This document shows, piece by piece, positions 1 through 6,636 of a stretch of 33,426 nucleotides of DNA. A program made the translations under genes and the position numbers. Where the stretch lies: the IMG/VR virus record IMGVR_UViG_3300032288_002609, positions 1 through 33,426 of that record. One strand, given 5' to 3'. Source of the DNA: a virus. A model generated the notes under the pieces. The model saw only the letters and a list, made by a program, of their open reading frames with translations, had not been told where the DNA came from and made no database searches. Numbering within the stretch: position 1 is the stretch's first letter; each line of letters begins with the position of its first letter.

Positions 1-899
1 GTACAAGTGGTAGTACTGGATCTACTGGTACAACTGGTACTGCGGGTGATGTTGGTGGTGCTGGTGGTAGTGGTTTGAGTCGAGTGAGTGGTGTAAGTGG
101 AACAAGTGGTAGCAGTGGTAGCACTGGATCTACTGGTACAAATGGTAATGTTGGTGGCACAGGTGCTGGCGGTTTGAGTCGATTGAGTGGTGTAAGTGGT
201 ACAAGTGGTACAAGTGGTAGCACTGGATCTACTGGTACAAGTGGTACTAATGGTGACATTGGTATCAATGGTCAAAATGGTTTAAGTAGATTAAGTGGTA
301 CGAGTGGTACAAGTGCTACTAGCGGATCCAGTGGTACTGATGGTACGGCTGGTGCTACAGGTGCTAATGGTCAAAATGGTTTAAGCAGAGTAAGTGGTAC
401 AAGTGGTACGAGTGGTAGTACTGGTTCTACCGGCACAAATGGTACCGCAGGTCTTGCAGGTGGTAATGGTGGAGCAAGTGGCAGTAATACAAGTGGTATA
501 GCTGGTACCAGTGGTACAACCGGATCTACTGGTACAAGTGGTTTATCTGCTCCAGCAGGTACAAGTGGCATTAGTGGTGGGTCATTTACAAATACTGATA
601 GAGTTATTTATAATACTAGTACGACATTAATAAAAGATAGCACATTCTTATATCACGATACTACAAATAGCAGATTTGGTGTTGGTGGTAGCGCTAATTC
701 TAATGCTAGACTTACGGTTGTTGGTGAAGGTACAAGTAACAATTTCTTATATATTAACACATGTAATGGTATTGCTACCACATTAAGTACTGGTAGAGGA
801 TTAGCTGGGTATATTAGAATTTATATAGATAGTAACGTCTCCAATGCCGGAGCGAGTGGATTTAGTGCTGGTACAAAATATATTGCTGTTTACTCATAA
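1..899 (+). CDS. Collagen-like tail fibre/adhesin protein, 5' end outside window
   Basis: The reading frame is open from base 3 with no start codon, so the gene begins upstream. About the first 185 residues are Gly-X-Y-type collagen-like repeats rich in Ser and Thr (GTSGSTGSTG type), which in other phages form trimeric shafts of tail or head fibres. Above the triplet there is a longer unit of 33-36 residues, each beginning GLSR(V/L)SG. From about base 570 the repeats stop and a roughly 105-residue C-terminal domain follows, containing a segment of the type NSRFGVGGSANSNARLTVVG, as seen at the ends of phage fibre proteins. This domain probably forms the tip or trimerisation head. Repeats and frame are seen directly; the fibre role is inferred from family knowledge. 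It could instead be a capsid decoration fibre. Confidence 0.75.
   Translation, partial: TSGSTGSTGTTGTAGDVGGAGGSGLSRVSGVSGTSGSSGSTGSTGTNGNVGGTGAGGLSRLSGVSGTSGTSGSTGSTGTSGTNGDIGINGQNGLSRLSGTSGTSATSGSSGTDGTAGATGANGQNGLSRVSGTSGTSGSTGSTGTNGTAGLAGGNGGASGSNTSGIAGTSGTTGSTGTSGLSAPAGTSGISGGSFTNTDRVIYNTSTTLIKDSTFLYHDTTNSRFGVGGSANSNARLTVVGEGTSNNFLYINTCNGIATTLSTGRGLAGYIRIYIDSNVSNAGASGFSAGTKYIAVYS
72..476 (+). repeat. Higher-order collagen-like repeat, units of 99-108 nt
   Basis: Units starting with codons for GLSR(V/L)SG begin at 72, 171, 279 and 378, so periods are 99, 108 and 99 nt. Within each unit the 9-nt Gly-X-Y pattern repeats with many GGTACAAGT/GGTAGTACT codon pairs. Near-identical copies allow expansion and contraction by recombination, so copy number in this assembly may be unreliable. 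Confidence 0.75.
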
Positions 900-904
900 G
901 ATAA

Positions 905-913
905 ATATTTATA
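905..913 (+). promoter_or_regulatory. ATATTTATA box before the 922 gene; overlaps GATAAATA
   Basis: The 9-mer ATATTTATA ends 8 nt before the ATG at 922. It overlaps GATAAATA at 900-907, which matches the NATAAATA form of T4-type late promoters. No Shine-Dalgarno lies between the box and the ATG. Promoter function is inferred from recurrence of the motif in this window. Confidence 0.4.
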
Positions 914-921
914 GATATATT

Positions 922-1203
922 ATGGACAATATCAGATTTAAAATAGCACGTTATGAACTTCAAACGGGGGCTGAAAATAGCACCAGAAGATGTGTTGGTT
1001 TTATTGTTGAAAGAGAAGATAATGTTGAAAAACAAATATATCATGAGATTGCATTGACCGGATCACAACATCTTGGCAAGACTACTGAAGAATGTGTTGA
1101 TCTCGCTTTTAATTTATTGAGCGGATCGATTTCTATTTCAGCACAAAAATTATTAAATTCATCATCGGATGTTATTAATTCTTATTATATACCAAATCTT
1201 TAA
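922..1203 (+). CDS. Small protein of unknown function (93 aa)
   Basis: I place the start at the ATG at 922, which follows an ATATTTATA box by 8 nt. The frame is open further upstream, but that would overlap the fibre gene by more than 50 nt. The product is a soluble, mixed-charge protein (MDNIRFKIARYELQTGAENS...) without membrane segments or a recognised motif. It lies directly between the fibre gene and a glycosyltransferase, so a fibre assembly or virion accessory role is possible, but nothing in the sequence shows this. Confidence 0.65.
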   Translation: MDNIRFKIARYELQTGAENSTRRCVGFIVEREDNVEKQIYHEIALTGSQHLGKTTEECVDLAFNLLSGSISISAQKLLNSSSDVINSYYIPNL

Positions 1204-1208
1204 TATTA

Positions 1209-2234
1209 GTGAAAAATGTTACATTAAGTTCGTTTTATAATTTTGGATCTGGATATGGGGAAGTGTTACGTACACTATTAGAAGAACTACCCAAGTATAA
1301 TTACAATATAATTCCTAGAACTTATAGCGTTATACATTCTGATTTTTTGCAGTACTTCAATAATAAAAAACTAAATGACCCGAATTGTTTAGATTTTAGT
1401 TTATTGAGTTTAACCAATGATATAGGTTCAACGAATCCATTCATGCAAATGAATTTTGATAGACCCCGCATATTATATACAATGTGGGAAAGTACCAGAA
1501 TAAATGATTTGATGATTGAAATATTGAGTAAATACAAACATATATTTGTACCAAATCATTATAATAAATTTAATTTTATTAATCAAGGTTTGAATACTAA
1601 TATTGATGTTCTTCCATTATTTTGTGACACAAATCATTATGTGTATAGTGAACACAAGGTTCGTGACAAATTTGTTTTTGGAGTATCAAATGAAGATCCT
1701 CGTAAAAATATATCAAAAGTTACGAAGTGTTTTCTTAAAGCATTTAAAGGTTATACTGATGTTGAGTTGCATATAAAAACAAATGAATCTATACAAAAAC
1801 ATTTTGATAATAAACTCAGATATGTAACACAAAAATTGTCAAAAAATGATCTTCGTGATTGGTATTATGATTTGGATGTTTATTTAAGTGGGGCTACGTG
1901 TGAAGGGTGGGGTATGATGCAACAAGAAAGCATGTGTTGTGGTAGACCGATTATATACACTAGTTATGGTGGACTAGCTGAATTTGCTAATTCAAAAAAT
2001 GGATTTGAAGTTGGATATGACGAGGTATATAGTGAAAGTTGTTGGGGCGATTATGGGGGTAAATGGAGTGAGTTTAAAGAGGATGAGTTTATAGACATGA
2101 TGAAATATTGTTATAATAATAGAGATATTGTTTTTGCTAGGGGGAAACAATCTTCTTTGGATGCATCTGTATATACCAAAGATCAATTTATAAAAAACAT
2201 AAATAAAGTTATAGATCTATATATAAACGTATGA
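1209..2234 (+). CDS. GT-B fold glycosyltransferase, GT4-like
   Basis: The 341-residue product begins with a GTG codon five bases after the previous stop. The N-terminal half starts with a beta strand and a Gly-rich loop (SFYNFGSGYGEVL), as in GT-B enzymes. The C-terminal half has EGWGMMQQES with Glu232 and Glu240 in the EX7E spacing of GT4 enzymes, followed by CCGRPIIYTSYGGLAEFA, the usual nucleotide-sugar binding region. Family knowledge predicts a retaining transferase using a nucleotide sugar. The target is unknown: it could modify the Ser/Thr-rich collagen-like fibre just upstream, phage DNA bases, or the host surface. The gene is very AT-rich and overlaps the next gene by 4 nt (ATGA). 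The function class is well supported; the substrate is not. Confidence 0.8.
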   Translation: MKNVTLSSFYNFGSGYGEVLRTLLEELPKYNYNIIPRTYSVIHSDFLQYFNNKKLNDPNCLDFSLLSLTNDIGSTNPFMQMNFDRPRILYTMWESTRINDLMIEILSKYKHIFVPNHYNKFNFINQGLNTNIDVLPLFCDTNHYVYSEHKVRDKFVFGVSNEDPRKNISKVTKCFLKAFKGYTDVELHIKTNESIQKHFDNKLRYVTQKLSKNDLRDWYYDLDVYLSGATCEGWGMMQQESMCCGRPIIYTSYGGLAEFANSKNGFEVGYDEVYSESCWGDYGGKWSEFKEDEFIDMMKYCYNNRDIVFARGKQSSLDASVYTKDQFIKNINKVIDLYINV

Positions 2235-2575
2235 TTGATAATAACAGAAAACCTTTGTTTGAATATTCCGATTTGGAGTTAAAAGCTCTTGGTTTTGATT
2301 TGTTGGAAATAATTGACAATTACAAAAATGACTTGACATTAATTCGAAATGAAATTACGCGCCGGAAAGCGTCTGGAGTTTTAACTTCTATTAAGGAAAA
2401 TGAATTGCCTAATATAATTAATAAAAATAAATCTGAAGTTAAAGAACAATCCGAGATGGTTACTTTTGATCCTGAAGAATATGCTGGACCATATAAGGTA
2501 TCTTCAAACGACGAAAGCGATTACAAAAATTTTGAAAGTGACAATAGTTTAATAACACCTTTGAGAAAAATATAA
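2231..2575 (+). CDS. Unknown protein, 114 aa
   Basis: This gene overlaps the glycosyltransferase stop by 4 nt (ATGA), so it is probably translationally coupled. The product is hydrophilic, with a helical N-terminal half (YSDLELKALGFDLLEIIDNY) and an acidic, Asn/Ser-rich, probably flexible C-terminal half. No cysteines, membrane segments or recognisable motifs are present. The next gene starts 3 nt after its stop, so both belong to one transcript. I do not recognise the family. Confidence 0.65.
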   Translation: MIDNNRKPLFEYSDLELKALGFDLLEIIDNYKNDLTLIRNEITRRKASGVLTSIKENELPNIINKNKSEVKEQSEMVTFDPEEYAGPYKVSSNDESDYKNFESDNSLITPLRKI

Positions 2576-2578
2576 TAT

Positions 2579-2857
2579 ATGGATAATACAATTAAATTCA
2601 CAGAACTAGAAATGGCTGAAATTGCTAAACTTCAAGAATCATATCAAGAGAAAATATTTGCTCTTGGTCAATTAGAGCTTGATGAAATTAATGCACAAAA
2701 TGTGCTTGATGATATTAAAAAAAGTAGAGAAGATGTGCTTAAAGGCTGGCAAGATTTGCAATCATTAGAACAGAAGCTTATTAACACATTGGCTGAAAAG
2801 TATGGTGATGGAAGCCTTAACTTGAAGGATGGAACATTCAAGCCTAATTTAAAATAA
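2579..2857 (+). CDS. Small helical/coiled-coil protein of unknown function (92 aa)
   Basis: The ATG lies 3 nt after the previous stop. Residues from about 8 to 75 look like one or two long amphipathic helices with repeated Leu/Ile and many Glu/Lys (LQESYQEKIFALGQLELDEI), consistent with a coiled-coil hairpin. The C-terminus (GDGSLNLKDGTFKPN) looks like a short beta hairpin. Small proteins of this shape are frequent in T4-like genomes and are usually uncharacterised. This is the last gene before the promoter and repeat region at 2858-2984. Confidence 0.65.
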   Translation: MDNTIKFTELEMAEIAKLQESYQEKIFALGQLELDEINAQNVLDDIKKSREDVLKGWQDLQSLEQKLINTLAEKYGDGSLNLKDGTFKPNLK

Positions 2858-2858
2858 C

Positions 2859-2886
2859 TTGACATCCTGAATATATAAAGTATAAG
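2859..2886 (+). promoter_or_regulatory. Sigma70-like promoter TTGACA-N16-TATAAG
   Basis: TTGACA at 2859-2864 is separated by 16 nt from TATAAG at 2881-2886, six of six and five of six matches to the sigma70 boxes. It lies immediately downstream of a gene and about 100 nt upstream of the HAD-nucleotidyltransferase gene. The same TTGACAT start appears before gp32 and before the AAA+ ATPase gene. Predicted from sequence only. Confidence 0.55.
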
Positions 2887-2892
2887 CAAATG

Positions 2893-2968
2893 CAAGCGCT
2901 ATGCTTAATTAACTATATTATTTTCTTTAAATATTCCTGTTAAATAAGCATAACAAGCGCTAAGCATG
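2893..2968. repeat. Nested inverted and direct repeats in the 2858-2984 intergenic region
   Basis: Two 14-nt arms, TATGCTTAATTAAC (2900-2913) and GTTAAATAAGCATA (2939-2952), pair at 13 of 14 positions around a 25-nt AT-rich loop. Overlapping them is a 12-nt direct repeat, CAAGCGCTATGC (2893-2904) and CAAGCGCTAAGC (2954-2965), with one mismatch. TAAGCAT occurs again at 2961-2967. The block lies between a sigma70-like promoter and the next start codon, so it could be an operator, an mRNA leader structure or a replication element. No T-run follows the stem, so a simple terminator is unlikely. Confidence 0.6.
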
Positions 2969-2971
2969 CTA

Positions 2972-2980
2972 ATATTTATT
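2972..2980 (+). promoter_or_regulatory. ATATTTATT box 4 nt before the 2985 ATG
   Basis: An ATATTTATA-like box with one change at the last base ends 4 nt before the ATG at 2985, and no Shine-Dalgarno is present. It resembles the boxes before the genes at 8941 and 16575, with the same 4-nt gap. Confidence 0.35.
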
Positions 2981-2984
2981 ATAA

Positions 2985-4148
2985 ATGATTAATAGCAAGT
3001 TTAAGATCTATGTTGATATGGATGGTGTGCTTACCGATTGGGAAAAGCAATTTAAGCGTTATAGTGGAGGCATACCTGTAGAAACTTATGAGTCAGAACA
3101 TGGGTCTGTTAAACGATATGAGTTTGTAAAAAATAATAGTCCTGGTTTTTATGCATCGATGGAGTGGATGCCTGATGGAAAGCTGTTGTATAGCTTTCTT
3201 AAAGATTTACCTATTGAAATTTTAAGCCATGCTACTGATGCTCAGTCTGCCGAAGGAAAATTGCAGTGGTTAAAAAGTAACAATATTAAGGCTAAACCAA
3301 ATTTAGTTCCAAATCGAGCGGATAAAAGCAAATTTGCTAATAAAGATGCTATATTGATTGATGACAAGACTGAAACTATTGATGAATTCAATAAGGCTGG
3401 CGGAATAGGTATACTTCATACTGATGCTGTTACAACCATCAATAAGCTTAAAGAAATACTTGGTGTAAAAGAAAAACATAGAATCTATAATAGTGTTTTA
3501 AATCCAGAAATATGGAATGGTGATGTTTTAAAACCTGAAGTGTTAGATAAGATGCTTAAGGTTGCTAATGCTTTTTACAAAGATACCGAGCTTAACGTAC
3601 CGATAGAAGACATTTATTTTTTGGGAAGTACTGCTGGTTACAATTGGACACCTAACAGCGATATAGATCTTCATATACTAGTTGATTTCAGCAAGATTGA
3701 TCCAAATAAAGAATTAGTGAAGAAATATGTTGACGGGTTAAAAAACAAGTGGAACCAAGAACATGATATTCATATAGGTGATCATCAAGTTGAAGTTTAT
3801 ATACAAGATATAAACGATGTTAACAGAAGCCAAGCAGTTTATAGTGTTCTTAAAAATAGCTGGGTTAAAAAACCAAATTATCAAGAAATAAAAATTGACA
3901 AGGAAAATATCAAGAAAAAATACGAGCAATATGTCAAAATGATTGATACGGCTATAAAAGAAGGAAATGTTGATTTGATGAAGAACATTATTAAACGTTT
4001 ATATGATATGAGAGAATCTGGTTTAAGTACAGGCGGCGAGTATAGTGTTGAGAATTTAGTATTTAAGTTGCTAAGATCAACTGGATACATATCCAAACTT
4101 AGACAAAACGTAAAAGCTATCTACGACATTCATCTCAACAAAGTTTAA
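2985..4148 (+). CDS. HAD-family phosphatase fused to a Pol-beta-type nucleotidyltransferase
   Basis: The 387-residue product has two enzyme domains. Residues 7-160 form a HAD domain of the 5'(3')-deoxyribonucleotidase type: motif I DMDGVLTD has nucleophile Asp11 and acid/base Asp13, and the late motif ILIDDKTETIDEF has the Asp126-Asp127 pair. Residues about 165-300 carry a nucleotidyltransferase core: Gly214-Ser215 followed by SDIDLHI with Asp226 and Asp228, and a plausible third carboxylate, Glu270, in VEVYI. All expected catalytic acids are present, so both halves could be active. The last 90 residues are helical. Substrates are unknown: nucleotide monophosphate hydrolysis plus NMP transfer to RNA, protein or a small molecule are all possible. 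An ATG start fits the box 4 nt upstream. Domains are well supported; the joint function is open. Confidence 0.8.
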   Translation: MINSKFKIYVDMDGVLTDWEKQFKRYSGGIPVETYESEHGSVKRYEFVKNNSPGFYASMEWMPDGKLLYSFLKDLPIEILSHATDAQSAEGKLQWLKSNNIKAKPNLVPNRADKSKFANKDAILIDDKTETIDEFNKAGGIGILHTDAVTTINKLKEILGVKEKHRIYNSVLNPEIWNGDVLKPEVLDKMLKVANAFYKDTELNVPIEDIYFLGSTAGYNWTPNSDIDLHILVDFSKIDPNKELVKKYVDGLKNKWNQEHDIHIGDHQVEVYIQDINDVNRSQAVYSVLKNSWVKKPNYQEIKIDKENIKKKYEQYVKMIDTAIKEGNVDLMKNIIKRLYDMRESGLSTGGEYSVENLVFKLLRSTGYISKLRQNVKAIYDIHLNKV

Positions 4149-4176
4149 AAAAAACGCCAAATATATAAAGTTTACT

Positions 4177-4189
4177 ATATTTATAAATA
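4177..4189 (+). promoter_or_regulatory. T4-type late promoter box TATAAATA before tail tube gene
   Basis: TATAAATA at 4182-4189 is an exact match to the T4 late promoter element recognised by gp55-type sigma. It overlaps ATATTTATA at 4177-4185. The spacing of 22 nt to the gp19 start leaves room for a short leader containing AAAGGA. T4 tail genes are likewise late-transcribed. TATATAAAGT just upstream (4162-4171) may be a second element. Confidence 0.65.
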
Positions 4190-4197
4190 AGAATCTT

Positions 4198-4203
4198 AAA
4201 GGA
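4198..4203 (+). promoter_or_regulatory. Shine-Dalgarno AAAGGA of the tail tube gene
   Basis: AAAGGA ends 8 nt before the ATG at 4212, close to ideal spacing. It is one of only about four clear Shine-Dalgarno sites in this window, fitting the high expression needed for a tube protein present in many copies. Confidence 0.6.
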
Positions 4204-4211
4204 AAAAACAT

Positions 4212-4703
4212 ATGGCAGAATTACTAAATCCATCAGAAATTTTTTACACAGCTTTTGAACCAAAAGTAAAGAATAGATTTATTCTATACGTCGATGGTAT
4301 CCCATCATTTGTTATCAAAAAGTGTGACCGTCCAAAAGTAACAAACGCTTCTAAGGAATTGGACCACATCAACATTAAGACCTATTATAAGGGTAAGACC
4401 ACATGGGGTACAATGGCATTGGAACTATACGATCCAATCGTTCCGTCTGGTGCTCAAGCAGTAATGGAATGGGTACGTTTGCACCATGAATCTGTCACTG
4501 GTCGTGATGGTTACCAAGACTTCTATAAGAAGGATCTAACTATCAATGTTCTAGGTCCAGTTGGTGACAAGGTAGAAGAATGGACACTAAAGGGTGCCTT
4601 CATCACCGAAGCAACATTTAACGAATTGGATTGGTCAAATGATGGTGATGCAGTTACCATCAGCATGACAATTCAACCAGATTATTGTATTCTCCAATAC
4701 TAA
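4212..4703 (+). CDS. 19: Tail tube protein, T4 gp19-like
   Basis: The product is 163 residues, the same length as T4 gp19. The sequence pattern fits the tail tube family: an N-terminal FEPKVKNRFILYVDGIPSFVIK strand pair, a KTTWGTMALELYDPI segment and a C-terminal ITEATFNELDWSNDGDAVTISMTIQPDY, matching the gp19-type ending in which the last strands close the beta-barrel. Hexameric rings of this protein form the inner tube through which DNA passes. The gene stands alone between a late promoter with a good Shine-Dalgarno and a strong terminator, fitting an abundantly made monocistronic transcript. Its codons end in C more often than those of its AT-rich neighbours, also typical of a highly expressed structural gene. 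I am confident of the family. Confidence 0.9.
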   Translation: MAELLNPSEIFYTAFEPKVKNRFILYVDGIPSFVIKKCDRPKVTNASKELDHINIKTYYKGKTTWGTMALELYDPIVPSGAQAVMEWVRLHHESVTGRDGYQDFYKKDLTINVLGPVGDKVEEWTLKGAFITEATFNELDWSNDGDAVTISMTIQPDYCILQY

Positions 4704-4722
4704 TACTTATACCATATGTTTT

Positions 4723-4750
4723 AAAACCCCACAAATAAATGTGGGGTTTT
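4723..4750 (+). terminator. Rho-independent terminator after tail tube gene
   Basis: AAAACCCCACA (4723-4733) and TGTGGGGTTTT (4740-4750) form a perfect 11-bp stem around the loop AATAAA, followed by more T residues. It ends the gp19 transcript before the next gene at 4774. Confidence 0.85.
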
Positions 4751-4761
4751 TTGTTTTATTG

Positions 4762-4770
4762 ATATTTATA
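4762..4770 (+). promoter_or_regulatory. ATATTTATA box 3 nt before the 4774 ATG
   Basis: The exact 9-mer ends 3 nt before the ATG at 4774, directly after a strong terminator. The downstream gene therefore needs its own promoter, and this box is the obvious candidate. If transcription starts a few bases after it, the mRNA would be leaderless. Confidence 0.45.
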
Positions 4771-4773
4771 TTC

Positions 4774-5553
4774 ATGGATCAAGTAACTGTACTTTTGCCA
4801 GGAGGATTTAAACCACCACACGCGGGACATCTGGGGTTAGCTAACAAATTTGCTAGTCGTGGTGACGTTAACAAAGTAATCGTAATGGTTGGTCCTGTTG
4901 AAAGAGACGGAATTAATCGTCAACAAAGTATGGCAATATGGAACCTTCTTTCGAAAAATCCAAAAATTGAAGTTGTAGCTGTACCGGATGATAATCCTAT
5001 GAACGCTGCTTTTGGATATGTATTTGGCTTACCAAAAGATAGTACAGAGAAAGTTGCTTTGGGTGCTAGTGCAAAAAGTCCAGAAGACGCAAAACGTAGC
5101 AAAATCTTTGCAGCTGCAATTGAAAGATACAAAGTTAAACCAACTAAAGATGGACTATCTGCACCAAAGGGTATACAAGTAGTTGATATGACAGATGATT
5201 CTCCTAGTAACTATGTGGGAAGAACCGATGACAAGAATGGTCAAAGTATCAGTGCTAGTACATTAAGAAAAGATTTAGCAAACGATGATTTTCAGAACTT
5301 TGCAACCAACTATCCAGGCCTTAAACCTCAAGTTGTTAAGAGTATATATAAAATTTTAAAACCTATGAATGAAGTAAAAAAACAAAAGATTAAAGCTATT
5401 ATCAGAAAGATGATAAAAGAAGAAGATGGTTTTATGGATGCATTAGTTGGACCAGAATCAAAGTTTAAGGATGCTATAAATAAGATCAAATTGAGAGCTG
5501 GAGTACTTACAAAAACAGCTCAAGATGCACAAAAGGCTGCTAAAATTAAATAA
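4774..5553 (+). CDS. HxGH-type nucleotidyltransferase, NMN adenylyltransferase-like
   Basis: I choose the ATG at 4774 (MDQVTVLLPGG) because longer versions would start inside the terminator. The 259-residue product begins with the nucleotidylyltransferase loop GGFKPPHAGH, in which His16 and His19 form the HxGH motif, and has ISASTLR at 159-165, equivalent to the ISxTxxR motif that binds nucleotide phosphates. This architecture is shared by NMN adenylyltransferases and phosphopantetheine/cytidylyl transferases. An NAD salvage role is most likely from similarity to NadM-type enzymes, but the substrate is not certain. About 60 C-terminal residues are Lys-rich and helical (KKQKIKAIIRKMIKEEDG) and are not part of the usual enzyme. 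It sits between tail genes, with no other NAD gene in view. Confidence 0.75.
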   Translation: MDQVTVLLPGGFKPPHAGHLGLANKFASRGDVNKVIVMVGPVERDGINRQQSMAIWNLLSKNPKIEVVAVPDDNPMNAAFGYVFGLPKDSTEKVALGASAKSPEDAKRSKIFAAAIERYKVKPTKDGLSAPKGIQVVDMTDDSPSNYVGRTDDKNGQSISASTLRKDLANDDFQNFATNYPGLKPQVVKSIYKILKPMNEVKKQKIKAIIRKMIKEEDGFMDALVGPESKFKDAINKIKLRAGVLTKTAQDAQKAAKIK

Positions 5554-5570
5554 AATAACTGAAAAAGTTA

Positions 5571-5598
5571 TATAAAGTTCTATATATTGTTATAAAGT
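5571..5598 (+). promoter_or_regulatory. Two TATAAAGT boxes before the gp26-like gene
   Basis: TATAAAGT occurs at 5571-5578 and again at 5591-5598, the second ending 1 nt before the ATG at 5600. The same 8-mer is found at 2874-2881 and 4164-4171, also in intergenic DNA. It could be a weak late promoter variant of TATAAATA. No Shine-Dalgarno is visible. Confidence 0.3.
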
Positions 5599-5599
5599 T

Positions 5600-6412
5600 A
5601 TGAGTGACGAAATTTCCATTACAAGACAATCATCTGTTAATCCAAAACCAGCAGCTCCAACGTTTCCAACAGAAATAGTTGATCTACCAAGTCAAGGACA
5701 CTTTTACCCATCAAATAGTAAATTGTCCACCGGTCAAGTGGAAGTTAAGCTGATGACTGCTAAAGAAGAAGATATTCTTACCAGCCCAAATCTACTTAAA
5801 AAAGGTATTGCGGTTGAAAAGCTGATTGAATCATTGGTAGTAGATAAAGATATTGACTTGGACCAGATTCTTGTGGGTGATAAAAATGCCTTGATTTTTG
5901 CAATTAGACGATTAGCATATGGTGATAATTATGGACCAGTAGAAATAACCTGTCCAAAATGTTCTGCGGTAAACAAACAAAACGTAGATCTATCAGAGAT
6001 TTCATACAAGGAAGTGGAGTTAGATAACTATCCAAGGGGTGTAAATGAATTTGAATACACACTGCCAACTTCAAAGATAGTAATTAAGTTTAAGTTATTG
6101 ACTGCTGCCGATGAAAAAGCAATTGAGCGTGATATTGAAGGATTTGCTAAGTTGAAGAAAGATTCATCGAGTGAAATTACAACACGTTTGAAGTATATGA
6201 TTACTTCAGTTAATGGAGATACTGATAAAGCCAAGATCAAGTCTTTCATTGATAACAATATGTTGGCAAGAGATAGTAATGCATTTAGACAATATGCAAA
6301 GACATTCTCTCCCGATGTTGATAGTCGATTTAACTTCTGCTGTTCTGAATGCTCTAACCAAGAAAGGGTAGCCGTACCAATGACGGTTCAATTTTTTTGG
6401 CCTAACTCCTGA
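5600..6412 (+). CDS. 26: Baseplate hub/tail assembly protein, T4 gp26-like (zero-frame product)
   Basis: The 270-residue product resembles the T4 gp26 baseplate hub family: an opening like LPSQGHFYP, the central block KLMTAKEEDILTSPNLLKKG and LIFAIRRLAYGDNYGPVEITCPKC. Two cysteine pairs, Cys118-Cys121 (CPKC) and Cys248-Cys251 (CSEC), look like a four-cysteine zinc site. In the family this protein acts in baseplate hub assembly or as a tail assembly chaperone; it is placed just before the tape measure gene. The zero-frame ORF ends shortly after a run of seven T at 6392-6398. A 70-codon open frame continues in the +1 (or -2) frame with chaperone-like sequence, so a longer frameshifted form is likely. 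The family assignment is fairly safe; the exact role is less so. Confidence 0.75.
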   Translation: MSDEISITRQSSVNPKPAAPTFPTEIVDLPSQGHFYPSNSKLSTGQVEVKLMTAKEEDILTSPNLLKKGIAVEKLIESLVVDKDIDLDQILVGDKNALIFAIRRLAYGDNYGPVEITCPKCSAVNKQNVDLSEISYKEVELDNYPRGVNEFEYTLPTSKIVIKFKLLTAADEKAIERDIEGFAKLKKDSSSEITTRLKYMITSVNGDTDKAKIKSFIDNNMLARDSNAFRQYAKTFSPDVDSRFNFCCSECSNQERVAVPMTVQFFWPNS

Positions 6413-6611
6413 ACACAGAGTTTACATACAACACATAATATTTGATCTGTGTTACTACGGTAACGGATTTACACCATCTGAGGTGTATGCTTTACCTATA
6501 CATTTACGTAACTTTTATTACAAAAAACTCGTAGATGTGAAGGAAAAAGAGAACAAACAATCAGAATCTAAACCTGCCAAGTCTAAAATAGATAAACCAT
6601 CTTTTAGATAA
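6392..6611 (+). CDS. Probable frameshift extension of gp26-like protein (tail chaperone C-terminal part)
   Basis: From 6399 a 70-codon frame runs to TAA at 6609-6611. It has no ATG and no usable GTG/TTG at its 5' side, and its frame is closed by a TGA at 6381-6383. Its product (GLTPEHRVYIQHIIFDLCYY..., ...TPSEVYALPIHLRNFYYKKL) looks like real protein with a charged tail and resembles the C-terminal part of tail chaperones. The zero frame reads CAA TTT TTT TGG; a +1 slip of tRNA-Phe from TTT to TTT over the T-run before TGG, or a -2 slip, joins the two parts into a protein of about 337-338 residues. Position directly before the tape measure is where tail chaperone frameshifts occur in other phages. 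The alternative is one extra T in the assembly. Confidence 0.6.
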
Positions 6612-6615
6612 GTGG

Positions 6616-6624
6616 ATATTTATT
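6616..6624 (+). promoter_or_regulatory. ATATTTATT box before tape measure gene
   Basis: ATATTTATT ends 12 nt before the ATG at 6637 in the 25-nt gap after the frameshift ORF. There is no Shine-Dalgarno in the gap. It is one base different from the ATATTTATA boxes at other starts. Confidence 0.3.
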
Positions 6625-6636
6625 ATTATATAATAT

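Noticed and set aside
72-476. Regular repeats that could be read as a CRISPR array
   Set aside because: The repeats are in-frame coding units with variable Gly-X-Y content, lack constant-length spacers, and continue without interruption into a protein domain.
371-571. Minus-strand ORF with PLVPV repeats
   Set aside because: It is the complement of the collagen-like Gly-X-Y repeat, which keeps the opposite strand open; no start signal or independent codon pattern.
4723-4773. Longer N-terminus for the NMN adenylyltransferase-like gene from GTG 4741
   Set aside because: That start lies in the terminator stem, and the added residues are a hydrophobic run encoded by the T-tract; ATG 4774 fits the family start.
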